From positions 1 through 64,000 of the forward strand of contig JANXAC010000008.1 of assembly GCA_025061835.1 (NCBI GenBank): 64,000 bases of DNA, written 5' to 3'. Below are positions 1 to 8,102 of this stretch, piece after piece. Numbering within the stretch: position 1 is the first letter of the stretch; each line of letters starts with the position of its first letter. The notes beneath the pieces were generated by a model. The model had not been told where the DNA came from. It made no database searches and saw only the letters and a program-made list of their open reading frames with translations. Both the position numbers and the translations under genes were made by a program. Source of the DNA: Spirochaetota bacterium (lineage in GTDB: Bacteria; Spirochaetota; Brevinematia; DTOW01).

Positions 1-128
1 TGTTGTCCGCCACCACCTTGTTGCCCTCCGCCTTGTTGCTGTTGTTCCGGCGTCGGACTGCAACCAAAGTAGCCCCACGCCACGAACACAGCTAAAATCA
101 AAATTAGTATTGTTTTGTAAAGCTTCAT
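1..128 (-). CDS. Lipoprotein, N-terminal part only (runs off the window)
   Basis: Only the first 42 codons are in the window. They encode a lipoprotein signal peptide ending in a YFGC lipobox with Cys23, followed by a Pro-Glu-Gln stretch and a Gln/Gly-rich spacer. The start ATG (126-128) follows a strong AAAGGAGG ribosome site. The encoded sequence is nearly the same as the N-terminus of the 815-residue lipoprotein at 342-2789, and the first 77 bases are identical to 2662-2738, so this is a tandem paralogue lying downstream of that gene on the same strand. By analogy the missing part probably holds Ig-like repeats, but this cannot be seen here. Confidence 0.85.
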   Translation of the reverse strand, partial: MKLYKTILILILAVFVAWGYFGCSPTPEQQQQGGGQQGGGGQ

Positions 129-314
129 ACGCTTATACCTCCTTTATGTCTTATATAAATATTATAACATGTTTTTTTAAAAACAGAAAATCTAATCATA
201 GATTCTATCTATGATAGAGAGTATAAACGTAATAATTTCTAGATTTCAACATTACACTTTTTCAGGATTTTTTGTTATAAGTCTTGTAGAAAAAGGTTTT
301 CTAAAGTTGTAGTG

Positions 315-334
315 AAGGGGGACAAAGCCCCCTT
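315..334 (-). terminator. G/C hairpin downstream of the lipoprotein gene
   Basis: A perfect 7-bp inverted repeat (AAGGGGG / CCCCCTT) with a 6-base loop lies 7 bases past the stop codon of the 342-2789 gene and before the next lipoprotein. It has the place and shape of a terminator, but no T-run follows directly on the minus strand; the nearest is about 20 bases on. Partial termination or 3'-end protection is possible. Confidence 0.5.
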
Positions 335-341
335 GAAATTG

Positions 342-2789
342 TTATGGGTTAAGGACATAATCTATTGATTTGTTAGTGATATCAGATATATATGGACCCC
401 ACGCACCTGCACCTGTTCTTGAAACACCTGATGGGTATATTGAGCGCATACCTTCTTCACCCGCTGTTCCGCCGCTCCTTCCATACAATACATATACATT
501 AGCAACTTGCCCGCTTGACGCACCAGAACCTATGTTTGCGTAACTTACAACAAATGAATACTTATAATCTCCACCACCGATAGATGTCATGGAATGTGAT
601 ACTGAAACCGAAGATGCAGTTCCCACTATTTTGTTAGCATTAGTAGCACCTAATGCTCTACTACCACCTGAACCCGATGAATTCCTAAGCCAACCCCATA
701 TCACAAGGTCTGCGTTGATACCAGCACTGTTTGTAAACCAAAAGTTACCCCAGCCTGTTGTCCAATCTCCACTCCAACCTGTTGCTGTAGGTTGATGTCC
801 TGTTGTCATGTTGGTAATGTCCACAAAGACATACAGGTTGTGGTCGTCTGTAGCAGTGTTGTTAATTATGATGTCAATCGTAAGCTGTCCAGAACCGCTT
901 TTTACATACACATCTTTTATTTGAGAAGCCCAGAAATTATACTCACCAGTGCCGAGGAAGGTTGCATTATTGGTTACCGTATTTGTATTCGTCGTGCTAT
1001 GGTTACCAACAGTATCAACTGAGTATGCTACTATGTTTATTGTAGTTTCTCTCAAGTTCCTCACGAGTCTAGACCAAGAGGTAGTCCCTGTTGCAAGTTG
1101 GAAAGGACCTCCATCTACTGATACATATACCTGAGCTACACCAATGTTGTCTGAAGCCGTTCCTTGTATCAATACCCCACCTGCAGGTAAGTTGTTAGTT
1201 ATGGTAGAGTTGTTAGCCGGAGATGAGATAGAAACTGTCGGCGGTGTTGCATCAACAGTTATGTTGATGGAGCTGGTGGAACTAGTATTGCCAACATTAT
1301 CAACACTATAGACCTGAATAGTGTATGAACCTGATGTTGTAATGTTGAGGTTGGTACTCCAAGAAGAAGTCCCACTCACCTGCCCAAAACCACCACTAGT
1401 CCCTACCCTGAGAAAAACAGCCTGAAGACCTGCACCACCTGTGTCGTTCGCACTCCCACTTACAGTGAAGATACCCGGAACAGTGCTACCGTTAGCCGGA
1501 GATGAGATAGAAACTGTCGGCGGTGTTGCATCAACAGTTATGTTGATGGAGCTGGTGGAACTAGTATTACCAACATTATCAACACTATAGACCTGAATAG
1601 TATATGAACCTGATGTTGTAATGTTGAGGTTGGTACTCCAAGAAGAAGTCCCACTCACCTGCCCAAAACCACCACTAGTCCCTACTCTAAGGTATACTGC
1701 CTTAAGTCCTGAGACTCCTGTATCGTTTGCTGTTCCGCTTACAGAGAAGGATGCCGGGACTATATCATTATCTGATGGTGAGGAGATTGCTATTGAGGGG
1801 GGGTTATTATCAACAACAATTATGATTTGTTGTGTTGAACTTGACATTCCAGCGGCGTTTGTTGCGAATACTTGGACAATGTTTGTCCCTGAAGTTAAGG
1901 TTAAAGAAGGAGTGCTCCAAGAGCTAGTTCCTGATGCTATTGAGAAGATCCCAGTAGTTCCTAATCTGTAGAACACAGTAGCAGTGTTTAGAGCAGTTCC
2001 GCTTACTGCGAGTGAGGTAACATTTGTAAGCACGATTGAGCTATTCGTACCAGGAGACCCAATTTCAACGACAGGGAAATTAATATCAACGGTTATGTTG
2101 ATGGAGTTGGTGGAACTAACATTACCTGCGTTATCTTCTGCATAGACCTGGATAGTGTATAAGCCTGATGTTGTAATGTTGAGGTTGGTACTCCAAGAAG
2201 AAGTTCCGCTTACCTGCCCGAAAGCACCACTAGTCCCTACTCTCAAATACACCGCCTTAAGACCTGTTCCAGCATCATTTGCCGTTCCACTTACTGAGAA
2301 GCCTGAAGGAACAGTACTATTGTTTGCTGGTGAAGAAATGGTCACAGTTGGTTTTGTTGCGTCAATGACAAATGTAACTGATTGTGTGACACTAGTATTG
2401 TTGGCATTATCAACAGCATACGCCTGGATAGTGTATGAACCGTCTGATAGAGTTATGTTAGTACTCCAGTTGGTAGTTCCTGTTACTTTGTAGAAACTAC
2501 CAGAAGTTCCTACTCTAATAAACACTTCTTTAACACCTGTGTTACCACTACCGTTGGTATCACTTGCTGTTCCAGATACTGTGATGTTAGAGGTATTGTT
2601 CGTAGAGTTGTTTGCTGGAGAGGTGATGGTTATTGTTGGGCGGTTAGTGTCTTGTATTTGCTGTTGTCCGCCACCACCTTGTTGCCCTCCGCCTTGTTGC
2701 TGTTGTTCCGGCGTCGGACTGCAACCAAAGTAGCCCCATACAACAAATAGGGCTAAAGTCAAAATTAGTAGGATCTTGTAAAATCTCAT
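342..2789 (-). CDS. Surface lipoprotein with tandem Ig-like domains
   Basis: This 815-residue protein is probably anchored by a lipid on Cys23 (lipobox YFGC after a hydrophobic signal). A Gln/Gly-rich spacer (about 29-45) leads into roughly six repeats of about 90 residues (about 48-600). Each repeat has the pattern of cadherin/Big-type Ig-like domains: a start like SSPANNSTV, a central SGTAND turn and a GTSSWSTNLN strand. Residues from about 605 to the end form a different all-beta, Trp-rich domain that loosely recalls glucodextranase-C or DOMON-like sugar-binding folds; that likeness is weak. The start has a good GGAGG site. The surface amylase at 44701-49176 has related Ig repeats, so a role in carbohydrate binding or adhesion is a guess. 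Confidence 0.9.
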   Translation of the reverse strand: MRFYKILLILTLALFVVWGYFGCSPTPEQQQQGGGQQGGGGQQQIQDTNRPTITITSPANNSTNNTSNITVSGTASDTNGSGNTGVKEVFIRVGTSGSFYKVTGTTNWSTNITLSDGSYTIQAYAVDNANNTSVTQSVTFVIDATKPTVTISSPANNSTVPSGFSVSGTANDAGTGLKAVYLRVGTSGAFGQVSGTSSWSTNLNITTSGLYTIQVYAEDNAGNVSSTNSINITVDINFPVVEIGSPGTNSSIVLTNVTSLAVSGTALNTATVFYRLGTTGIFSIASGTSSWSTPSLTLTSGTNIVQVFATNAAGMSSSTQQIIIVVDNNPPSIAISSPSDNDIVPASFSVSGTANDTGVSGLKAVYLRVGTSGGFGQVSGTSSWSTNLNITTSGSYTIQVYSVDNVGNTSSTSSINITVDATPPTVSISSPANGSTVPGIFTVSGSANDTGGAGLQAVFLRVGTSGGFGQVSGTSSWSTNLNITTSGSYTIQVYSVDNVGNTSSTSSINITVDATPPTVSISSPANNSTITNNLPAGGVLIQGTASDNIGVAQVYVSVDGGPFQLATGTTSWSRLVRNLRETTINIVAYSVDTVGNHSTTNTNTVTNNATFLGTGEYNFWASQIKDVYVKSGSGQLTIDIIINNTATDDHNLYVFVDITNMTTGHQPTATGWSGDWTTGWGNFWFTNSAGINADLVIWGWLRNSSGSGGSRALGATNANKIVGTASSVSVSHSMTSIGGGDYKYSFVVSYANIGSGASSGQVANVYVLYGRSGGTAGEEGMRSIYPSGVSRTGAGAWGPYISDITNKSIDYVLNP
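1212..1406 (-). repeat. 195-bp internal repeat, first copy (second at 1491-1685)
   Basis: Bases 1212-1406 and 1491-1685 differ at only two positions by my comparison, with a period of 279 bp (93 codons). They encode neighbouring Ig-like domains of the lipoprotein. Such near-identity at DNA level points to recent duplication or ongoing homogenisation, since the other repeats of the gene have diverged more. Confidence 0.9.
1491..1685 (-). repeat. 195-bp internal repeat, second copy
   Basis: Second copy of the unit at 1212-1406; two mismatches in 195 bases. The pair could recombine and change the number of Ig-like domains in steps of 93 residues. Confidence 0.9.
2662..2738 (-). repeat. 77-bp exact repeat of window bases 1-77
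   Basis: The stretch encoding the end of the signal peptide and the Gln/Gly-rich spacer is identical, base for base, to positions 1-77 at the start of the neighbouring lipoprotein. The bases upstream of the match (coding the first half of the signal peptide) differ, so the identity is local, as expected from gene conversion or a recent tandem duplication. Confidence 0.9.
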
Positions 2790-3174
2790 ATGTTGATACC
2801 TCCTTGAATATATAATATTATGGCACTAAATTTTAACATAACCATCTATCCTAAATTTCTAATATAAATATTTGTTATACAAATTTCAACAACTTTAACC
2901 TGAAGTTTGGTTAAGAGTTTGCTATTTTTTGAATAGTATTGTGAATACCTTACTTTCATAACCTACCCAAGTAACTCTCAATCCCCTTGTAGAAAGTTTC
3001 TGATTTTATCATATTTGACTAATTCGTATAATCAAACATAGTCATACTAATCTAACTGGACGCAAAAATTTTTCAGACACTCAGAAAATCCAAGAGACTT
3101 CGGGAAAAAGTTCTACATCCACACACCTTTAACTTGAATCTACAACAAGTTCATTTTTTATCCTATATTACATT
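2790..3174. other. Divergent intergenic region, lipoprotein / livG
   Basis: This 385-bp AT-rich region holds the start signals of both flanking genes. The lipoprotein has a clear GGAGG site just inside it. On the livG side a TATATT box (3164-3169) ends five bases before the livG ATG, without a convincing -35. I see no open frame, RNA gene or strong hairpin in the rest. Confidence 0.5.
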
Positions 3175-3981
3175 ATGACCGAAGAGAACATAATACTTGA
3201 AGTTGTGAATGTTTCAAAACACTTCGGAGGCATAAAAGCAGTCAGTAGCGTATCATTCGCAGTTGAAAGAGGTAAGATTGTCTCAATAATAGGACCAAAC
3301 GGCGCAGGTAAGACTACACTTTTCAATATCATATCGGGATTCTACAAACCCGACACCGGTAAAATAATCTTTGAAGGAAGAGATATTACAAACATCAAAG
3401 TCTATGAATGCTCTAAAATAGGTATCTCAAGAACATTCCAAAACATAAGACTTTTCTACAATATGACGGCACTTGAAAATGTTATGGTTGGAAGACACGT
3501 CAGAAGTAAGTCAGGGCTATCCTCCTTTTTTGACGCTATATTGAGAAACAAAGATTTCCACCAAACCGAGAAGGAAATACAAGAAAAATCAATCTACTAC
3601 CTAAAGATGCTAGGACTTGAGAATTACCTAAATGTCCTTGCAAAAAACCTACCCTACGGGCTCCAGAGAAGACTTGAGATTGCAAGAGCATTAGCAACCG
3701 AACCTAAACTGCTACTCCTAGACGAACCTAGCGCAGGTATGACATATAAGGAAACAAACGAAATAATGGAGATAATATCCAAAATAAGAGATATGGGTAT
3801 AACCGTCCTTCTTATAGAACATCAGATGATGTTGGTTATGACAATATCTGACAAAGTTATAGTTCTTGATCACGGAGAGAAAATATCCGAAGGAACACCA
3901 GAAGAAGTAAAGAATGACAAAAGAGTCATTGACGCATACCTCGGCGTTGAAGAAACAAAAACCTATGCCGAAGTGGATTAG
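3175..3981 (+). CDS. livG: Branched-chain amino acid ABC transporter ATP-binding protein LivG
   Basis: ATPase subunit of a LIV-type (branched-chain amino acid or amide) importer, 268 residues. Visible motifs are Walker A GPNGAGKTT (about 40-48), the LivG-type signature LPYGLQRRLEIAR in place of LSGGQ, Walker B LLLLDEPSAGM and the H-loop region LLIEHQM. There is no Shine-Dalgarno sequence before the ATG. The permease genes livH and livM and the binding protein are not here. The partner ATPase livF lies alone at 42533, about 39 kb away, which is unusual. The last 17 bases overlap the next gene. Confidence 0.95.
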   Translation: MTEENIILEVVNVSKHFGGIKAVSSVSFAVERGKIVSIIGPNGAGKTTLFNIISGFYKPDTGKIIFEGRDITNIKVYECSKIGISRTFQNIRLFYNMTALENVMVGRHVRSKSGLSSFFDAILRNKDFHQTEKEIQEKSIYYLKMLGLENYLNVLAKNLPYGLQRRLEIARALATEPKLLLLDEPSAGMTYKETNEIMEIISKIRDMGITVLLIEHQMMLVMTISDKVIVLDHGEKISEGTPEEVKNDKRVIDAYLGVEETKTYAEVD

Positions 3982-5332
3982 AAACAGAATTCTCTATCAA
4001 GTCTTCCCAGACCTTTTCTTCAAAGACAATTCCAACGAAGTTCCCCAAAAATACTATGGAGGAACCCTGAAAGGTATCATTCTAAAACTTGACTATATCA
4101 AAGACTTTGGTTTCAATGCTATCTACCTAAACCCCATATTCAAAGCAGAAACAAACCATAGATACGATGTTCTGGACTACTTCCAAACCGACCCGATACT
4201 CGGAACTAACGAAGATTTTGAAACACTCGTAAAAGAATGTCACAAAAGAGACATAAAAGTTATTCTAGACATCCCTTTCAACCATACCTCCCAAAACCAT
4301 CCATGGTTTAAAGAAGCAAAGAACAATAACTCTAAATACAAAAACTACTTCTTCACTGACGAAGGTGACTACAACAGATGGCGAGGCAGTGATTTAGTAG
4401 AACTGAACCTAGACAACCCCGAAGTCTTGGAAGAACTTATAACAGGTAGTAGAAGTGTCTTGAAATTTTGGATGGACAAAGGAATTGATGGAGTGCGCCT
4501 TGATTGCGCAAACGACTTAGGAATGAAAGTAGTCAAACTAATAAGAGATACCGCTCACAAATGGAATGACAACTTTCTAGTGATGGGCGAAGTTTTTAAC
4601 TTCGCAGGAGAGTGGAGTAAAGTTCTGGACTCGCTACAGAGTTATTACCTAACAGGACTCCTGTTTTCAATCGTGAATAGCGAAATATCAATCCAAACCT
4701 TTTCAAACGCATTGGACCACATAATAAGCGATTTTGACTACGAAGTGCTCCTAAACTCCCTAAACATCCTATCCTCACACGATACAACAAGAGTGCTTGA
4801 CAGAATAAACGATATGAAGATTTACAAAATACTCCTCGCAATTCAATTCACATTCCCTGGCGTACCTGTTGTACTGTATGGCGAAGAAGTAGGAATCAGA
4901 AGCACTAAAATAGGTGAAGCGAGTGCTAGGAATGTGATGGTTTTTGACGAAAATAATTGGAACTCTGATGTAGTCAAACTTTACAAAACATTCATCCAAC
5001 TACGAAAGAGTAGAAAAGAACTCCAAGAAGGTAAATTCAAAAACCTAACAAACCTAACAGACTACAAACTAATATCATTTATCAGGTATAGTGACAAAAG
5101 AGAAGAGTTTTCCATAGTAGTTATAAATCCAAAGAACGAGAGAGTTAGGAAGAGAATATACATTCCATATTCACACTTTCACGATGCACTCAAGGTGCGA
5201 GATTACTTTTCAGGTAGAGAGTTTATTTGTGAAATTAGTTCTATAAATGTTGATCTAGAACCTTATCAAGTTATGCTACTTACCCCAGAGTGGAAGTATA
5301 TAAAAGGATACTCGTTCTACAAGAGACAGTAG
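3965..5332 (+). CDS. GH13 alpha-amylase family glycosidase, cytoplasmic
   Basis: A 455-residue GH13 enzyme without signal peptide, so it probably acts on maltodextrins in the cytoplasm. It begins directly with the barrel (RNRILYQVFPDLF). The catalytic triad is visible: nucleophile Asp180 in GVRLDC, acid/base Glu209 in MGEVF and Asp273 in SSHDTTR; the region-I motif is DIPFNH. The TNHRYDVLDYF segment is typical of the neopullulanase/cyclomaltodextrinase group, but the N-terminal CBM34 domain of those enzymes is absent. An in-frame ATG at 3914 exists, but I chose 3965 because family homology starts there. It overlaps livG by 17 bases, so the two are probably cotranscribed. Exact specificity is open. 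Confidence 0.9.
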   Translation: MPKWIRNRILYQVFPDLFFKDNSNEVPQKYYGGTLKGIILKLDYIKDFGFNAIYLNPIFKAETNHRYDVLDYFQTDPILGTNEDFETLVKECHKRDIKVILDIPFNHTSQNHPWFKEAKNNNSKYKNYFFTDEGDYNRWRGSDLVELNLDNPEVLEELITGSRSVLKFWMDKGIDGVRLDCANDLGMKVVKLIRDTAHKWNDNFLVMGEVFNFAGEWSKVLDSLQSYYLTGLLFSIVNSEISIQTFSNALDHIISDFDYEVLLNSLNILSSHDTTRVLDRINDMKIYKILLAIQFTFPGVPVVLYGEEVGIRSTKIGEASARNVMVFDENNWNSDVVKLYKTFIQLRKSRKELQEGKFKNLTNLTDYKLISFIRYSDKREEFSIVVINPKNERVRKRIYIPYSHFHDALKVRDYFSGREFICEISSINVDLEPYQVMLLTPEWKYIKGYSFYKRQ

Positions 5333-5418
5333 ATTACATTGCTTCATAACCGATGTAATCTCCCCTACCCTATCAGTTCATATGAGAATTGAAACCTACC
5401 GATGTTTTTTCTTGCTAA

Positions 5419-5448
5419 TTGAATCCGAAGAAAAATATTTTTGATAAT
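5419..5448 (+). promoter_or_regulatory. Promoter of the macrodomain gene, start-proximal
   Basis: TTGAAT (5419-5424) and GATAAT (5443-5448) are separated by 18 bp. The -10 box ends 7 bases before the ATG at 5456, so transcription should start at or next to the start codon. There is no Shine-Dalgarno sequence in the gap. This argues for the ATG at 5456 and against the in-frame TTG at 5441, which would lie upstream of the transcription start. Confidence 0.55.
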
Positions 5449-5455
5449 AACGGAT

Positions 5456-6001
5456 ATGGAGAGAAGGTTTCTGAATGGTCTTGTGCTTGTAAAGGTTGGT
5501 GATATCACTGAAGAGGAAGTTGATGCGATAGTGAATGCTGCTAATTCTTCACTTATGGGAGGAGGTGGTGTTGATGGTGCTATACACAGAAAGGGAGGTC
5601 CTAAAATACTTGAGGAATGCAAGGTGATAAGACAAACCCAATACCCAAACGGTCTCCCAACAGGCGAAGCAGTCGCAACAACAGCAGGAAATCTTAAAGC
5701 AAAGTATGTTATACATACCGTAGGACCTGTATGGTATGGCGGTAATAGCAACGAAGAGAAACTATTAGAAAATGCTTACAGAAACAGTCTCTCTCTAGCC
5801 GAGAAAATGAATTGCGAAACTATATCGTTCCCCGCTATATCAACAGGTGTCTATGGATATCCCAAAGAAGAAGCAGCAAAGGTAGTGTGTAGAGTCTTGA
5901 AAGATTACTCAAAAAACCCTAAATTAAAGGAGATAAGGTTAGTCTTCTTCTCAAGTCAAGACTACGAGATATTCGTCAAGGTAGCAAATAAAGAGTTGTA
6001 G
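5456..6001 (+). CDS. Macrodomain protein (ADP-ribose / O-acetyl-ADP-ribose hydrolase type)
   Basis: A single macrodomain of 181 residues. The family signatures are clear: the GDIT strand, [18 protein letters not shown] that binds ADP-ribose, and the phosphate-binding loop ISTGVYGYP. Proteins of this YmdB-like group remove ADP-ribose from proteins or hydrolyse O-acetyl-ADP-ribose. The ATG at 5456 is preferred over an upstream in-frame TTG on promoter grounds. The next gene starts one base after the stop codon, so the two form an operon. No ADP-ribosyltransferase partner is seen nearby. Confidence 0.92.
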   Translation: MERRFLNGLVLVKVGDITEEEVDAIVNAANSSLMGGGGVDGAIHRKGGPKILEECKVIRQTQYPNGLPTGEAVATTAGNLKAKYVIHTVGPVWYGGNSNEEKLLENAYRNSLSLAEKMNCETISFPAISTGVYGYPKEEAAKVVCRVLKDYSKNPKLKEIRLVFFSSQDYEIFVKVANKEL

Positions 6002-6002
6002 A

Positions 6003-7190
6003 ATGGAAGTAGAGAAGATAACATTCTATCTATTTGCATCAATAGTATCTGGAACACTCACATATCTACTGATTATGACCATACTTTCTGTCAAAATAAA
6101 AGCAAAAAGAATGAAGATAATATCGGCAAATGCTATTATTGCTTCAATTATTTATCTGATAGGTTCTATACTTATCTACCTTTTAAGAACCAGTGAGATA
6201 GTGTATATAATATATGGACTAGTATATGTTGGTAAATTCATAACCGAGACGAATATGTCAAACAAATTACACTACTCTCAAAGAAATTATACATTTTACC
6301 ATATCACAACATCCTTGCTGGTATTGGCAGCACTAGCAATTCAACTACTAGGTCTAGGAAATGTAATTATCTATGTAGTTATTTTATCTTTAGTTAATAT
6401 AATGATAAGTATTGCTTGGTTTTCAGAAAAGAATGTCAGGATATTATCCTTTAGTAATATAATTTCAATAGTTTTTCTAATTACACTAATGGATTATCCT
6501 TCAACTAGCCTTTTGTTTTCACTATTACCTCTTGGTCTTAGTTCAATATACATAACATCCAAAGAGTATTTACACACCTTGAGATCGCTTGATTTACTAA
6601 AGGAGAAAAAAGATGCTATAATTGAGCATCAGTTGAAAGAATTTAAAGACTTTCTGTTTCTCTTGATAAACAAGATTGAGGCAAGGTATCCCTTGAGGAA
6701 GCAACATTCAATTAATGTAGTAACTATTTCAGAAGGTATAGCTATAGAACTAGGTCTGGATGGAAAAGTTGTTAGTTTCATAAGAGAAGGAGCAATGATG
6801 CATGATATAGGATTTCTAGGGGTAGACCACAGGAATTTATTAGAAGGCAGTTCTTACGAAAATCCTGAAGTTATGAAGCATATATGGATTGGTAGAAGAA
6901 TACTTGAGAGTAGCAATATATTCATCAAGTATTTACCTATGGTGTTATACCATCACGAAAGGATGGATGGAAGTGGTCCTGAAGGTCTATACGGAAGCAT
7001 AATACCATTACCTGCTAAAATAGTAGCAGTAGCAGATAAATTTGAGAGATTGATAAACGGTAGAGAATCGGAAAAGTTATCAATACAAGATGCAATAGAA
7101 TACCTTAAGAAGCACCCAAATCTATATGACCAGGTAGTAGTTAAAGCACTAGAATCATTCGTATCAAAAAACTTCTTCCAACAACATTGA
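6003..7190 (+). CDS. Membrane protein with HD-GYP-like domain
   Basis: 395 residues: about six to seven hydrophobic segments in the first 190 residues, a short linker, then an HD-type phosphohydrolase domain (about 230-380). The HD pair is present as MHDIGF (His267-Asp268), although the usual Lys of HDIGK is Phe. The second signature reads HHERMDGSGPEGL (from about 317), which matches HHExxDGxGYPxGL except that the Tyr of GYP is missing. A c-di-GMP phosphodiesterase role is therefore uncertain; it may be a membrane sensor with altered activity. It lies one base after the macrodomain gene. Confidence 0.85.
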   Translation: MEVEKITFYLFASIVSGTLTYLLIMTILSVKIKAKRMKIISANAIIASIIYLIGSILIYLLRTSEIVYIIYGLVYVGKFITETNMSNKLHYSQRNYTFYHITTSLLVLAALAIQLLGLGNVIIYVVILSLVNIMISIAWFSEKNVRILSFSNIISIVFLITLMDYPSTSLLFSLLPLGLSSIYITSKEYLHTLRSLDLLKEKKDAIIEHQLKEFKDFLFLLINKIEARYPLRKQHSINVVTISEGIAIELGLDGKVVSFIREGAMMHDIGFLGVDHRNLLEGSSYENPEVMKHIWIGRRILESSNIFIKYLPMVLYHHERMDGSGPEGLYGSIIPLPAKIVAVADKFERLINGRESEKLSIQDAIEYLKKHPNLYDQVVVKALESFVSKNFFQQH

Positions 7191-7211
7191 AACGCTCTAC
7201 TTACTAAAAAC

Positions 7212-7240
7212 TTCAAAGTAATTAGTGTTTTGATTATACT
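7212..7240 (+). promoter_or_regulatory. Promoter of prmC, start-proximal
   Basis: TTCAAA (7212-7217), a 17-bp spacer and TATACT (7235-7240), ending 7 bases before the prmC ATG at 7248. No ribosome-binding site can fit downstream of the expected start, so the transcript would be leaderless or nearly so. Confidence 0.5.
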
Positions 7241-7247
7241 ATGATAT

Positions 7248-8102
7248 ATGAAACTATTTGACCTTTTCAAAGAGGCTGTAAAAATCCTATCAGTTTCTGG
7301 TATAGAAACTCCCAAGACAGATGCAGAGATAATAATATCAAATGCTTTAAGTATAGACAGAGTTCAGATTTATCTTAACAGAAATCTTGAAGTTGGTGAA
7401 GAAGATATTAAGAAGGTAATAAGTATGGTAGAGAAAAGGAAGGATTTCACTCCTCTTGAATACATTATAGGATACAAGTATTTCTGGGGTTATAAGTTCA
7501 AAGTAAGGGAAGGTGTTCTAATACCTAGATTTGACACGGAAGCAGTGATAGAGGTTGCTAAAAACATTTGTCCAAATCCTAGATACATACTAGACATAGG
7601 CACTGGAACTGGAGCGATAGGAATAACATTAAAGAAGATATTTCCTTCTTCGTATGTAGTTATGTGTGATATTTCCGAGATTGCCATAGATGTATGCAAA
7701 GAGAATGTCAAGGATATACTTGGAAATACCGATGGAGTTGAGATTATAAAATCCGATGTTTTTGAAGATATATGGGAATATATAGGTTGGGGAAGGTTTG
7801 ACCTTATAGTTTCAAATCCTCCTTACATCTCAATAAAGGACTACCAAAATCTTCCTAATGATGTAAAAAAAGAACCTATTATAGCATTGTTTGGTGGTGT
7901 TTCAGGATTAGACTTCTACATAAGAATCGCTGATAAGGTCAAAGACTTTATAAGGAAGAACGGTAGAATAATCCTCGAGGTAGGAGACGAAAAACAAGCG
8001 GAGAAGGTCAAAAAAATATTCTACCTCAAAGGTTTCAGAAACTTTATAACATTCAAAGACATAAACAGTAAAGTAAGAGGTGTTGCTATACTGAATTATT
8101 AA
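7248..8102 (+). CDS. prmC: Release factor glutamine methyltransferase PrmC
   Basis: S-adenosylmethionine-dependent enzyme (HemK family) that methylates the Gln of the GGQ motif in peptide chain release factors RF1 and RF2. It is 284 residues, the normal length. The N-terminal helical domain is followed by LIPRFDTE (usually PRPDTE), the SAM-binding loop LDIGTGTGAIGI and the catalytic NPPYI motif (in VSNPPYIS). No prfA gene precedes it here, unlike in many bacteria. The stop codon overlaps that of the convergent PilZ gene (8099-8102), leaving no room for a terminator between them. Confidence 0.95.
   Translation: MKLFDLFKEAVKILSVSGIETPKTDAEIIISNALSIDRVQIYLNRNLEVGEEDIKKVISMVEKRKDFTPLEYIIGYKYFWGYKFKVREGVLIPRFDTEAVIEVAKNICPNPRYILDIGTGTGAIGITLKKIFPSSYVVMCDISEIAIDVCKENVKDILGNTDGVEIIKSDVFEDIWEYIGWGRFDLIVSNPPYISIKDYQNLPNDVKKEPIIALFGGVSGLDFYIRIADKVKDFIRKNGRIILEVGDEKQAEKVKKIFYLKGFRNFITFKDINSKVRGVAILNY

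Noticed and set aside
1621-1971. Plus-strand frames opposite the lipoprotein
   Set aside because: Several plus-strand frames in 589-2733 are shadows of the repetitive minus-strand gene and have no ribosome sites.
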